A DNA stretch of 64,000 bases from Flocculibacter collagenilyticus (GTDB lineage: Bacteria; Pseudomonadota; Gammaproteobacteria; Enterobacterales; Alteromonadaceae). The DNA lies in NCBI RefSeq assembly GCF_016469335.1, contig NZ_CP059888.1:3361899-3425898 (forward strand). Direction: 5' to 3'. Made by a program: the position numbers and the translations under genes. How positions within the stretch are numbered: position 1 is the stretch's first letter; the number at the start of each line of letters is the position of its first letter. The notes below the pieces were generated by a model, which was not told where the DNA came from, searched no databases, and was given only the letters and a program-made list of their open reading frames with translations. Of the stretch, positions 52,683 to 61,397 are shown in pieces.

Positions 52683-53639
52683 TTACTCTGCTTCAAAACC
52701 ATTTTCAATTCGCCATGCTTTATTAACGAATTTAGTTAAATAGTTGCGTATGCCATCTGGTAATAGCACCACACAGTTTTGACCAGCTTTAAGTGTGTTA
52801 GCGTGTGCTAGTGCCGCAAATAGCGCAGAACCAGATGAACCACCTACCAACAGTCCTTCATCTCGCATTAGTTGCCTAGCTAAACGAAAAGAGTCTTTGT
52901 CATTTGTTTTCACCCAATGATCCACAATATCGCGGTCTAATACATCAGGAATAAAGTCGTAGCCAATACCTTCAACATGGTAAGGCTTAATGTCTTCTGG
53001 CCCAGCTAAAATGGAACCTTCAGGATCAGCACCTACAATGATTGCATCCGGGTTGGCTTGTTTAATACGCTTAGCAACACCGGTTAACGTGCCACCTGTA
53101 CCAACGCCCATCACCACCATATCAACCTTACCGTTAAGGTCATTCAAAATCTCTTCAGCCGTTTCATTAAAGTGGGCATCTGGGTTGCTGGTATTACCGT
53201 ATTGGTCCAGTATATGGGCATTAGGCAATTCTTGTTGTAACTTTTTAGCTACGCCAATGTGAGACTCTGGTGCATCCCAAGCAGCTTCTGTCGGGGTTCT
53301 GACTATTTCCGCTCCAAGCGACTCAATAATGGCTTGTTTTTCTTGGCTCATTTTTTCAGGCAACGTGATGATTACTTTATAACCTAACACTGCACCAGCC
53401 ATTGCTAAACCAATACCTGTATTACCACTGGTTGCTTCAATTAACGTATCGCCCTTTTTAATCCTACCCGACGCTTCTGCATCTAAAATCATTCGTCTGG
53501 CAATACGATCTTTGGTTGAACCGCCCGGATTCATAAACTCACATTTAGCGTAAAGGTTACACGCCAGTTCTTTACCTGTATGTTGCAATTTCACCATGGG
53601 TGTATTGCCGATAACCTCAGCAATATTGTTATACAGCAT
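52683..53639 (-). CDS. Cystathionine beta-synthase-type PLP enzyme (catalytic domain only)
   Basis: 318 residues of fold-type II PLP enzymes. The lysine is in PGGSTKDRIA, the phosphate loop is GVGTGGT, and TSGNTGIG binds the substrate carboxylate. Several stretches read like animal cystathionine beta-synthase rather than CysK or CysM: IVRTPTEAAWDAPESHIGVA, DPEGSILAGPE, VEGIGYDFIPDVLDR and PDGIRNYLTKF. It would join serine (or acetylserine) with homocysteine or sulfide. It lacks the heme domain and the C-terminal CBS pair. AAGGA lies 8 bases before the ATG. No cystathionine gamma-lyase gene is adjacent. Confidence 0.85.
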   Translation of the reverse strand: MLYNNIAEVIGNTPMVKLQHTGKELACNLYAKCEFMNPGGSTKDRIARRMILDAEASGRIKKGDTLIEATSGNTGIGLAMAGAVLGYKVIITLPEKMSQEKQAIIESLGAEIVRTPTEAAWDAPESHIGVAKKLQQELPNAHILDQYGNTSNPDAHFNETAEEILNDLNGKVDMVVMGVGTGGTLTGVAKRIKQANPDAIIVGADPEGSILAGPEDIKPYHVEGIGYDFIPDVLDRDIVDHWVKTNDKDSFRLARQLMRDEGLLVGGSSGSALFAALAHANTLKAGQNCVVLLPDGIRNYLTKFVNKAWRIENGFEAE

Positions 53640-53761
53640 TACTTAATCCTTAATATCGTTAAAATTTGTATCTATAATAGGATGGATGGTTTCTAACTAA
53701 CTCATTCCATTTTACGCTTTAAGCTATCTTCAGTCAGTTAGTTAGTCTATCAATAAATGTG

Positions 53762-54760
53762 TTAATAATATCTTAAGTCGTCTACTTTGCCCCAAAATAC
53801 CCGATAAGAAAATACGGTATACATCAAAATAACGGGAATCACGACAATAGCGCCAATTAAAATAAACTGTAACGATTCTGGCGCACTGGCCGACTCCCAA
53901 ATTGTTAATTGATTTGGAATTACATAAGGAAAAAAGCTAAACGCTAGTCCTTGGAAACTAAAGAAAAATACAATAACGGCACCAATGAAGGGCAACCAAC
54001 AACCAAAATCTTCTTCAATGGGAATGCGCTTAAGAACTTGGTCGACAATTGCGAACATAGAAAAACACACAAAAGGAATAGACAGCACAAACAGCGCATA
54101 TGGAAAGCTAAACCATTTTTCAAACACACTTGGATTAATTAGCGGGTTCACCGTACACACACTCACAACACCGAGCAAACACAACCAACCTGCACGCCTT
54201 CCCCACTTAGCGGCCCGTTGCTGTAACTCGCCTTCGGTTTTCATCACCAACCAGCATGCGCCGATATAACAATACGCCGCTGCTACCCCAAACGCGCTCA
54301 ATATTGAGAATGCCGTTGCAGCTAACGATTGCTCAAACCCCATAACATATTGACCCAACATGTAGCCTTGCGATAGTGCAGTAATAATTGAACCTATTTG
54401 AAATACTTTATCCCAAGTGGCTTTATGTGTCATCGCAACTTTTGCTCGAAAGTCAAAAGCAACACCTCGCAGTATCAACCCCAGTAACATAATGGTTGCC
54501 GGAATATATAACTCATGCAAAATAATATTGTATGCTTGTGGAAAAGCAATCAACGCAATCCCTACGGCCAGCACTAACCAGGTTTCATTGGCATCCCAAA
54601 AAGGACCGATAGACGCTATCATTTTATCTCGATGAGCTTCTTCATCATGTGGCATTAAAATGCCAACACCAAGATCATAGCCGTCTAATATGGCGTACAC
54701 TAGTACTGCTAGACCCATTAAACCGATAAAAATAATTGGTAAATTTTCATCTGCAATCAT
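53762..54760 (-). CDS. cydB: Cytochrome bd-type ubiquinol oxidase subunit II
   Basis: 332 residues, about eight membrane helices. The start IADENLPIIFIGLMGLAVLVYAILDGYDLGVG and the MIASIGPFWDANETWLV segment are typical of CydB/CioB. It partners CydA in the quinol oxidase, stabilising the hemes. Its ATG overlaps the cydA stop (TAATG), giving translational coupling. No small cydX-like frame is visible in the 120 bases downstream. Confidence 0.93.
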   Translation of the reverse strand: MIADENLPIIFIGLMGLAVLVYAILDGYDLGVGILMPHDEEAHRDKMIASIGPFWDANETWLVLAVGIALIAFPQAYNIILHELYIPATIMLLGLILRGVAFDFRAKVAMTHKATWDKVFQIGSIITALSQGYMLGQYVMGFEQSLAATAFSILSAFGVAAAYCYIGACWLVMKTEGELQQRAAKWGRRAGWLCLLGVVSVCTVNPLINPSVFEKWFSFPYALFVLSIPFVCFSMFAIVDQVLKRIPIEEDFGCWLPFIGAVIVFFFSFQGLAFSFFPYVIPNQLTIWESASAPESLQFILIGAIVVIPVILMYTVFSYRVFWGKVDDLRYY

Positions 54761-56136
54761 TAGCTACGTCCTCTTGATAAATCTAAATAAGCTGCGGTAT
54801 TTGCCCAGTTTGAATCTGCAATTTCTTCACTTTCTTCAATTTCTACTGATCGCCGCGCCATTAAAAATAACGTTCTAATATAAACCACTAGCAGCACAAC
54901 GTATGCCGTCATATACATAGCAAATGAGAACGCAACATTTTCAGCAGGTATTTGAGTAACCGCATCGCGGGTACGTAATATGCCACTAACCAAATATGGC
55001 TGACGCCCAATTTCTGTGACGTACCATCCCGCCAGCGTTGCAATCCAGCCAATAAAGGTTGTGGCGACCAGTGTTTTTACATACCAATTAGCTGGAGTGC
55101 GTTTACAACGTATTTGCACAACGCCGTACCAAGACACTAGTAACATTATCAGCCCCATTGCAACCATAATTCGAAAACTCCAAAACACGGCCAACACAGG
55201 CGGGTGCTCGTTTTCAAAATCGTTTAAGCCCTCAATGGTTTCATTCATGTCATGCTTTAAAATAAAACTCGCCAAGCCCGGTATTCCTAACGACCAATTA
55301 TTGGCCCTACCTTCTTCGTCGGGAATAGCAAATAATAGTAGCGGTGCGTTATCTGTGGTTTCCCACACGCCTTCCATTGCTGCTATTTTTTGTGGCTGAT
55401 GTTCAAGTGTATTAAGCCCATGTAAGTCGCCAACAAAAATTTGAATAGGGATGAGTACCGCAGCCACCGTTAATCCTGCTTTTAAGGCTAAACGCGGCGC
55501 TAATTTATTATCACCACGAGACAAACGATAAGCTGAAATACCAGCAATCAGGAAAGAGGCGGTTAAGCCTGATGCCAACATCATGTGTACTAAACGATAA
55601 GGAAAAGAGGGATTAAATATAATTGCCCACCAGTCAGTAGGAAAAGCAACACCATCACGCATTTCAAAACCTGCTGGCGTATGCATCCACGAATTTAGCG
55701 CCAATATCCAAAACGCTGATAAGCTGGTACCTACAGCAACCATAATGGTAGAAAAAGTATGCACTTTACTCGGCACTCGGCTTTGTCCAAATAACATAAT
55801 CCCTAAAAAAGTAGCTTCTAAGAAAAATGCGGTTAGTACTTCATAACCCAATAAAGGACCTGCAATATTGCCTACCGTTTCCATAAAGCCCGGCCAATTA
55901 GTACCGAATTGGAACGACATAGTAATACCGCTTACGACACCCAATGCAAAAGTTAATGCGAATACTTTCACCCAAAAACGGTAAATCCGCATCCATACCG
56001 GATTATCAGACAAGTCATGACGAATTTTGAAATACACTAAAAACCAACACAGTGCGATGGTAATGGTAGGAAATAAAATATGAAAACTAATATTTGCAGC
56101 AAATTGAATTCGAGAAAGTAAGAATGTATCTAACAT
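54760..56136 (-). CDS. cydA: Cytochrome bd-type ubiquinol oxidase subunit I, short Q-loop (CIO-like)
   Basis: 458 residues, shorter than the 520-residue E. coli CydA because the periplasmic Q-loop insert is missing; this is the cyanide-insensitive (CioA) type. Heme ligands: His in FHILFPTITIAL near residue 18 and His in YRLVHMMLASG near 186. The EIGRQPYLV motif follows the Q-loop. It oxidises quinol and reduces oxygen to water without pumping protons, useful at low oxygen. AAGGGAAG is 5 bases before the ATG. Preceded by a GbsR-type regulator gene 57 bases upstream. Confidence 0.92.
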   Translation of the reverse strand: MLDTFLLSRIQFAANISFHILFPTITIALCWFLVYFKIRHDLSDNPVWMRIYRFWVKVFALTFALGVVSGITMSFQFGTNWPGFMETVGNIAGPLLGYEVLTAFFLEATFLGIMLFGQSRVPSKVHTFSTIMVAVGTSLSAFWILALNSWMHTPAGFEMRDGVAFPTDWWAIIFNPSFPYRLVHMMLASGLTASFLIAGISAYRLSRGDNKLAPRLALKAGLTVAAVLIPIQIFVGDLHGLNTLEHQPQKIAAMEGVWETTDNAPLLLFAIPDEEGRANNWSLGIPGLASFILKHDMNETIEGLNDFENEHPPVLAVFWSFRIMVAMGLIMLLVSWYGVVQIRCKRTPANWYVKTLVATTFIGWIATLAGWYVTEIGRQPYLVSGILRTRDAVTQIPAENVAFSFAMYMTAYVVLLVVYIRTLFLMARRSVEIEESEEIADSNWANTAAYLDLSRGRS

Positions 56137-56192
56137 GTGTCTTCCCTTAAATTGACTAATAGCGATAAATGAAACAAGTACAGTATGCCGAC

Positions 56193-56753
56193 CTAAGTTG
56201 AGGCATTTTTCGATTTACCTAACAATCGCTCTTTAATATCCAGCACCTTGCCGACTCCAGCTCCCAATTTCATTAGCGTTTCCAGCTTATCCCTATCCAT
56301 TTTTTGTAGTTCACTTGCCCAATGCGTTAATGTTTCTAATAGATCATGAATATCTTGCATTTGTTTCTGTGCATACACTTCATCCTCATTGCCGGGCTTA
56401 TCCATCACCAAGTCACGCAGTAACGATAATGTTGGATCCATCTCTCGTTTACGTCGCTCTTCAAATACCCTATTTGCCATATCCCAAATAGAACCGGCCG
56501 TTGTGAAGTAATCTTTTCTATCTCCAGCAATATGATGCACCTGAATTAAGCGCCACGACTGTAACTCTTTAATTCCCATACTTACATTACCGCGCGAAAT
56601 ATTAAGTGCCTCCGAAATTTGTACTGCGCTTAGTGGAGATTCGTTGATCACCAGCAAACCATACATTTGCCCTACCGTACGATTAAAGCCCCATCGGCTG
56701 CCCATTTCTCCACAGTGAAACACAAATGTTTCAATCATGGGTGTCATGTTCAT
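56193..56753 (-). CDS. GbsR/MarR family transcriptional regulator
   Basis: 186 residues. A winged helix-turn-helix lies at about 35-100: PLSAVQISEALNISRGNVSMGIKELQSWRLI, then the wing RKDYFTT. The C-terminal 80 residues form a helical dimerisation part. This is the GbsR group of MarR-like repressors. It is the first gene of a likely gbsR-cydA-cydB operon (57 bases to cydA). A long palindrome lies just upstream of its ribosome site (AAGGTG), fitting autoregulation. Its effector is unknown; osmoprotectant sensing is known for other members but has no support here. Confidence 0.88.
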   Translation of the reverse strand: MNMTPMIETFVFHCGEMGSRWGFNRTVGQMYGLLVINESPLSAVQISEALNISRGNVSMGIKELQSWRLIQVHHIAGDRKDYFTTAGSIWDMANRVFEERRKREMDPTLSLLRDLVMDKPGNEDEVYAQKQMQDIHDLLETLTHWASELQKMDRDKLETLMKLGAGVGKVLDIKERLLGKSKNAST

Positions 56754-56766
56754 GCATCACCTTTTT

Positions 56767-56792
56767 AAAGTTTCAGTAATTTCTGAAACTTT
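56767..56792. promoter_or_regulatory. Palindromic operator candidate for the GbsR-type regulator
   Basis: Perfect 10-bp arms AAAGTTTCAG (56767-56776) and CTGAAACTTT (56783-56792) around TAATTT, whose inner AATT is itself symmetric. It begins 14 bases before the regulator's ATG, next to the ribosome site, where a bound dimer would block transcription. Size and symmetry suit a winged-helix dimer. Confidence 0.7.
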
Positions 56793-56801
56793 AGCATCAA
56801 A

Positions 56802-56815
56802 TTGATCTATATCAA
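56802..56815. promoter_or_regulatory. Perfect FNR-type box (TTGAT-N4-ATCAA)
   Basis: TTGATCTATATCAA equals the FNR/Anr/EtrA consensus at every defined position and is fully symmetric in its arms. Its centre is about 55 bases before the gbsR start and 29 bases upstream of the centre of the palindromic operator. It is the expected oxygen-response site for a cytochrome bd-type oxidase operon. Confidence 0.75.
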
Positions 56816-56844
56816 AGTCTCTGTAGAAAATTTTTGTGGGCTCT

Positions 56845-57860
56845 CAATTAAGTTGGACTTTTGTCTCGTTTAAGTAAACCCGTTTCTCTTGTAACGGTCA
56901 AACGAGCTTGGAGGCTTCTTTAAGCAGTTTTTCTTAATTTCATCTCATATTCTGCTGGTGAGATGTTCCCTAATTTATAATGTCGTGGTTTCTGATTATA
57001 AAATGGTTGGATATATTCGTTTATATCCGCCATCGCTTCACGCCTTGGTTGATAGTAACGATAGTTAATTCGCTCCGGCTTTAAGCTACGGAAAACCGAT
57101 CGGTAACGGCATTATCTAAACAATTTTCAGCCCAACTAATACTTGAAACTAATCCATGTTCTCTAAATGAACACTGAAAAGCTTCGTATGTATATTGCAC
57201 ACTTTGATCAAAATGGAATAACACACCATAAGTTGGTTGCCGTTTTCAAATAACGACCTTACGAGAACACAAGTCTATAATAACCACTAGATACAGCCAG
57301 TCCTGTTGAGTGCGCTCATACGCAATACACCAAACCACAGCTTGTTTAACCTCAGAGGATTAAAATGATGATTTAAGTAATTAGGTGCAATCGCCTAAGG
57401 TTTAGCACCTACAGGATATTTATGTCGTTTAGGTCGCTTAGCGACCAACCTAGCCTGTCATTGATGTTCGAACACGATGAAGAGCAATATCAAATTTTAC
57501 TCTTTTAGGGCAAGTAGACTTTGGTTTCGCTTAATAATAAAACGAGCTAACCGCAATGGATAAACAACGACATACTTGGGTAACGTTATAACCCATCCGT
57601 TAACCTTACCGCAATTTGCTGCCGTTGATCATTTCTAATGCGCACTTTTTCTGGCGCTAGTGCACTAGCTTTAGGTGTAACATCTTGCCGCTCTTTTCGG
57701 TACTGGCTAACTCAGCGTTGACTCGATGAAAATTCAACACTCATTGCTGCGGCTACATCTTTATATTTTCAACCGTGAATAATGACTAGCTCTGCACACT
57801 TACGTGTAAATTCTGCTGTTAAATTTTTCTTTGAATTCTAACCTCGTTAGCTAATGTTAT
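56845..57860 (-). mobile_element. Decayed IS3-family insertion sequence
   Basis: Read leftwards, three frames give pieces of both IS3 proteins in order. OrfA: RKNLTAEFTRKCAELVIIHG, KYKDVAAAMSV, YRKERQDVTPKASALAPE. OrfB: WLYLVVIIDLCSRKVV, HFDQSVQYTYEAF, AENCLDNAVTDRFSV, then INYRYYQPRREAMADIN and IQPFYNQKPRHYKLGNISPAEYE, the usual IS3 C-terminus. Many stops and frameshifts make it inactive, and the region between OrfA and OrfB is partly lost. Terminal repeats are not resolved; TTAAGTTGGACTTT (56846-56859) may be one end. Confidence 0.88.
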
Positions 57861-57905
57861 TTTACCTCTAACGAAGTCTCTAGTTAAAATCATACTATTA
57901 TAACT

Positions 57906-58490
57906 TTAGCCCTTAACATTTAAGGAGTTAGTTAAATAATCGCAGATACTATGATCACGCACTTCAAGAAAACTTCCCTTATCGTAATAAACCCAACCTC
58001 TTTGGTATGAATAGTATCGGTTGTCTAAAGGTTTATCTTTTACTATTGTTCTCTGCTCCCCCGAAACAACAACACTATTATCAGGTACATCTTTATAAAC
58101 AACTGTATTGGCACCTATACGCACATTATTCCCTACCTTTACAGCCCCAATAATTTTAGCCCCACTACCTATATATACATTGTCTCCAATTATCGGAGCC
58201 CCTACACTTTTCGCGTCTGACAAAGTCACACTACCAATGGTAACTTGTTGAAAAATAATGCAGTTATGTCCGATTTTAGCAGAACCTGATACGAAGATGC
58301 TTTTCATTCCGTGTGGGAAGCAAGGTTCAGATTTAAATGTTGAATTCCACGCAATAGAACTATTATTTTCATATTGATATAACCCATAAATCAATTTCAA
58401 AACTTTTGCAAAATAGCTATTACTTATAGCGCATCTACATTTCAACGACCATACTGAGCCAAACGGCTTTACTAGTAAGCGAGCTAACAT
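57906..58490 (-). CDS. Hexapeptide-repeat acetyltransferase (serine acetyltransferase-like)
   Basis: 194 residues. From about residue 65 the protein is a left-handed beta-helix of hexapeptide repeats (IFVSGSAKIGHNCIIFQQV, APIIGDNVYIGSGAKIIG, VKVGNNVRIGANTVVYKDV), ending in a capped SVVVSGEQRTIV. This is the CysE-like acetyltransferase fold common in polysaccharide and lipopolysaccharide modification. The N-terminal helices are shorter than in true CysE, so a sugar acceptor is more likely. It is A+T-rich and Asn/Ser-rich, and lies beside an IS3 relic, isolated from sugar genes: likely acquired or a leftover of a lost cluster. Confidence 0.8.
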   Translation of the reverse strand: MLARLLVKPFGSVWSLKCRCAISNSYFAKVLKLIYGLYQYENNSSIAWNSTFKSEPCFPHGMKSIFVSGSAKIGHNCIIFQQVTIGSVTLSDAKSVGAPIIGDNVYIGSGAKIIGAVKVGNNVRIGANTVVYKDVPDNSVVVSGEQRTIVKDKPLDNRYYSYQRGWVYYDKGSFLEVRDHSICDYLTNSLNVKG

Positions 58491-58558
58491 TTCACCCTCA
58501 TATTTACCTATTCGATTTAATAAAAAGTATTCTATTATTTACCCAAAAGTGCCTCTAC

Positions 58559-59206
58559 TTAAGAACGACTTAACGTAACAATAAACTGATTCGACTCTTC
58601 TATGGCGTTACCCATTTCTTTTATTAATCCTGATATTTCCGATTTAAGTGCATTAAATTCATTTTGAATGGCAGAAATAGCGGCTGCGTTTAAATTATGT
58701 TTTAAATAAAGTACGTTGTCGTTCAGGGTAGCTAATATCGGTGCCATTTTACTTTCTGCTTTACGCATGCTTTTGAGTAATTTTTTAAAGTGGCGCTGAG
58801 TTTGTTTTAATTTTCTTTCACTGTCTGCGCGTAAATTAGCATTTTGGTATTGCTCTAATTCATCTTCCCACTCATCAAATAGCGCTTCAGCAACATCTTC
58901 CACATCATCAATCTTTTTCGATACGTTGTCTGCCGATGCTTTGCTATCTAAGTAGTCATCGTTAAGTGCTTGATACACGCTCGCAAGCTCACCGCCATCG
59001 AAATTAGTTAACTCAACCAAACGTTCGTACGCACTTTTGAACTCTTCTTGGCTTTCAGCCTGTGCGTCACGCGCGTCTTCTACGCGATCAACTAAAATTT
59101 CACGCTTATGTATACCTACTTTTTCCATAGCAGAATAATAAGCTGACTGACAACCAGCTAAACTCAACCCCACAGCACATAACGTAATTTTTGCCCATTG
59201 TTTCAT
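58559..59206 (-). CDS. DUF2959 family lipoprotein
   Basis: 215 residues. Signal sequence with lipobox LAGC (Cys19), then a highly charged, almost entirely helical protein: DRVEDARDAQAESQEEFKSAYERL, LKQTQRHFKKLLKSMRKAESKM, LYLKHNLNAAAISAI. Coiled-coil character throughout. This matches DUF2959, found in Alteromonadales and Vibrionales. Probably attached to the inner face of the outer membrane. Function unknown. Confidence 0.85.
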   Translation of the reverse strand: MKQWAKITLCAVGLSLAGCQSAYYSAMEKVGIHKREILVDRVEDARDAQAESQEEFKSAYERLVELTNFDGGELASVYQALNDDYLDSKASADNVSKKIDDVEDVAEALFDEWEDELEQYQNANLRADSERKLKQTQRHFKKLLKSMRKAESKMAPILATLNDNVLYLKHNLNAAAISAIQNEFNALKSEISGLIKEMGNAIEESNQFIVTLSRS

Positions 59207-59246
59207 TGTAAATTGAACCTCTTAACATTGATTGAGTAACGGTGTA

Positions 59247-59480
59247 CTACTTCTTCATTGATTGGATAATGCGCTCTGTGCGCTTATCTTGATTACGGCT
59301 ATGAATAACAAAAAATGCATGCACGATGCAGATAATATTTAAAATTGAAGTTGCGCCTAAGGTTATTGTGAATAACACTAAGCCTAGGACAAATAAAATA
59401 AAATTGAAAATTGCCTGAAAAGGTTTGCCACAAAGTAAAATTGATACAAATGGGAATAACAGCGCGATAAGATAAAGCAT
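59247..59480 (-). CDS. YqaE/Pmp3-like small membrane protein
   Basis: 77 residues from the ATG at 59478-59480, which is correctly spaced from AAGG; an ATG three codons earlier abuts that site. Two hydrophobic hairpin helices (LIALLFPFVSILLCG and ILFVLGLVLFTITLG) and the tail SILNIICIVHAFFVIH fit the Pmp3/YqaE/UPF0057 pattern, though more divergent and with a longer charged C-terminus. The family is linked to membrane potential and salt or cold stress. It sits 40 bases before the DUF2959 gene on the same strand. Confidence 0.65.
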   Translation of the reverse strand: MLYLIALLFPFVSILLCGKPFQAIFNFILFVLGLVLFTITLGATSILNIICIVHAFFVIHSRNQDKRTERIIQSMKK

Positions 59481-59527
59481 ATAATACATCCTTTATGAGA
59501 TAAGTTGTTCAACAGTATATTGAAATT

Positions 59528-60424
59528 ATGAATAAAAGAGTAATTACAAGTGTAACTAATTTTTTTAACCAGTGGCATCAACGCATCCACCGCTTTGCCC
59601 TGCGTTGTAAAAAAGACAACATTAAAATGGCCGCAGGTTACCTTTCTTACGTTACATTACTGTCACTTGTACCACTGCTTGCTGTTTCTTTTTCTGTGAT
59701 CTCTGCTTTTCCCGTATTCGAAACTTTTCGTAAATCTGTTGAACTATTCATCTTTACTAATTTTGTGCCTACGTCGAGCGCTCAAATTCAAAGCCATATG
59801 TTGGGTTTTGTCACCAATGTTTCTAAAATGGGAACTATCGGGATTCTAGCGCTGATTGTGGTGGCGTTAATGCTTATTTCATCAATTGATGCATCAATCA
59901 ATCGTATTTTCGCAGTGAAACAAAAACGACCATTGGTCATCAAGTTTTCTATCTATTGGATGGTGCTCACGTTGGGCCCTCTGATTGCGGGAGCCAGCTT
60001 AGGTGTCAGCTCTTACTTAGTGTCACTAGCCGCCTTTGCTGAAAATTACTCGCCCGGTATTAGTGATTTTTTTATTCGCTTACTGCCATTTGTACTTTCT
60101 ACCTTTGGCTTTTTTGTGCTCTACATGCTGGTACCCAATAAACTGGTTAATTGGAAAGCGGCATTTTATGGTGCTATTTTTGCCGGTGTGTTATTTGAAG
60201 TGTCTAAACGAGTGTTCGCATTTTACGTCACGAGTTTTCCTTCCTATCAAGTTATTTATGGGGCGCTAGCCGCCATTCCGATTTTATTTTTGTGGGTATA
60301 TTTGTCATGGATATTAGTGCTAATGGGCGCTGAACTTACTGTGATGATAGAGGAATACCAATCAGAAAAAGCCGATAAGGAGCGAAACGGTGAGCAATAT
60401 TTACCCACTCATAAAGGCAAATAA
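59528..60424 (+). CDS. yihY: YihY/BrkB family membrane protein
   Basis: 298 residues with six membrane helices. Motifs: AGYLSYVTLLSLVPLLAVSFSVISAFP at the start, NRIFAVKQKRP, and YGALAAIPILFLWVYLSWILVLMGAEL near the end. It was once called RNase BN by mistake; its transport function is unproven. The next gene starts inside its last 35 bases. The order yihY-pip-dtd matches related gammaproteobacteria. Confidence 0.9.
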   Translation: MNKRVITSVTNFFNQWHQRIHRFALRCKKDNIKMAAGYLSYVTLLSLVPLLAVSFSVISAFPVFETFRKSVELFIFTNFVPTSSAQIQSHMLGFVTNVSKMGTIGILALIVVALMLISSIDASINRIFAVKQKRPLVIKFSIYWMVLTLGPLIAGASLGVSSYLVSLAAFAENYSPGISDFFIRLLPFVLSTFGFFVLYMLVPNKLVNWKAAFYGAIFAGVLFEVSKRVFAFYVTSFPSYQVIYGALAAIPILFLWVYLSWILVLMGAELTVMIEEYQSEKADKERNGEQYLPTHKGK

Positions 60425-61376
60425 TACCTACCAAGTGAATGTTTCTGATGGCCATACTTTGTATGTAGAGGAGTCTGGCAACAGTAAAGGTGTACCCGTT
60501 ATTTTTCTGCATGGCGGGCCTGGTGGTGGTTGCCATCCTGTTCACCGTAGTTTTTATAACCCTGAGTTCTATCGCATTATATTATTTGACCAGCGAGGTT
60601 GCGGTCAATCGACGCCGTACCTTGGCTTAGCAGGTAATAACTCTCAACAACAGATTGAAGATATTGAAGCTATTCGCAAGTTTTTAAACATAGATATGTG
60701 GTTGGTTTGTGGCGGTTCTTGGGGCAGTACCTTAGCCCTCTTGTATGCTATCGAACACGCGAACCGTGTTAAAGGGCTCATTTTACGAGGCGTATTTTTA
60801 GCGCGTAAAGAAGATACAGAATGGATGTTCAGCCCAACCGAAGGAGCTAGCCAATTATTTCCTGACTATCACGAAAAGCTGCTTCAGCCACTTACTTCAC
60901 TGAATGCACATAACCACAGCAGTGCCACCAGCATTATCGACAATTACTACACATTGCTAACGGGCGAGGATGAGGTCGTTAGAATAAAAGCAGCTAAACA
61001 TTGGGCTAGTTGGGAAGGTAAAATTGCAACCGTTAATCACGCTAAATTTAACGAAGGGGATGCTGAAGATCCGCATAGCGCGCTTAGTTTAGCATTGCTT
61101 GAATGCCACTACTTTTATCATCACTTTTTCATTGAAGAGAACTTCATTATTAATCATGCAGCTGCCTTTGCTCATATTCCAGGATATATTGTGCATGGCC
61201 GTTATGATACGGTATGTAAATTAGATAATGCGTGGCAATTAGCCAAGCATTGGCCTGAAGCACAACTGCAAATAATACCCGCAGCTGGGCACTCTGCGAC
61301 CGATCCTAGTATTGCAAAAGCATTGTGTTTGGCTAGCGATGCAATGGCCAAATACTTCATAGAGAAATCGTTATAA
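60390..61376 (+). CDS. pip: Prolyl aminopeptidase
   Basis: 328 residues starting at GTG with AAGGAG about 7 bases upstream, inside the yihY gene. Alpha/beta-hydrolase of family S33: oxyanion motif HGGPGGG, FDQRGCGQS, nucleophile Ser in GGSWGSTLAL, Asp in HGRYDTVC, His in AAGHSATD. It cleaves N-terminal proline from peptides in the cytoplasm. The 35-base overlap indicates coupling with yihY; dtd follows 21 bases on. Confidence 0.92.
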   Translation: MSNIYPLIKANNTYQVNVSDGHTLYVEESGNSKGVPVIFLHGGPGGGCHPVHRSFYNPEFYRIILFDQRGCGQSTPYLGLAGNNSQQQIEDIEAIRKFLNIDMWLVCGGSWGSTLALLYAIEHANRVKGLILRGVFLARKEDTEWMFSPTEGASQLFPDYHEKLLQPLTSLNAHNHSSATSIIDNYYTLLTGEDEVVRIKAAKHWASWEGKIATVNHAKFNEGDAEDPHSALSLALLECHYFYHHFFIEENFIINHAAAFAHIPGYIVHGRYDTVCKLDNAWQLAKHWPEAQLQIIPAAGHSATDPSIAKALCLASDAMAKYFIEKSL

Positions 61377-61397
61377 CCATTAAGTTAGTAAAAATTT

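Noticed and set aside
53985-54269. Frames antisense to cydB and to other conserved genes (recG, cydA, spoT, mgtE)
   Set aside because: These are reading-frame shadows of strongly conserved genes with no independent start signal or family match.
57906-58490. CysE (serine acetyltransferase for cysteine synthesis)
   Set aside because: The N-terminal helical domain is too short and the setting (IS relic, no cys genes) does not support it; only the fold is shared.
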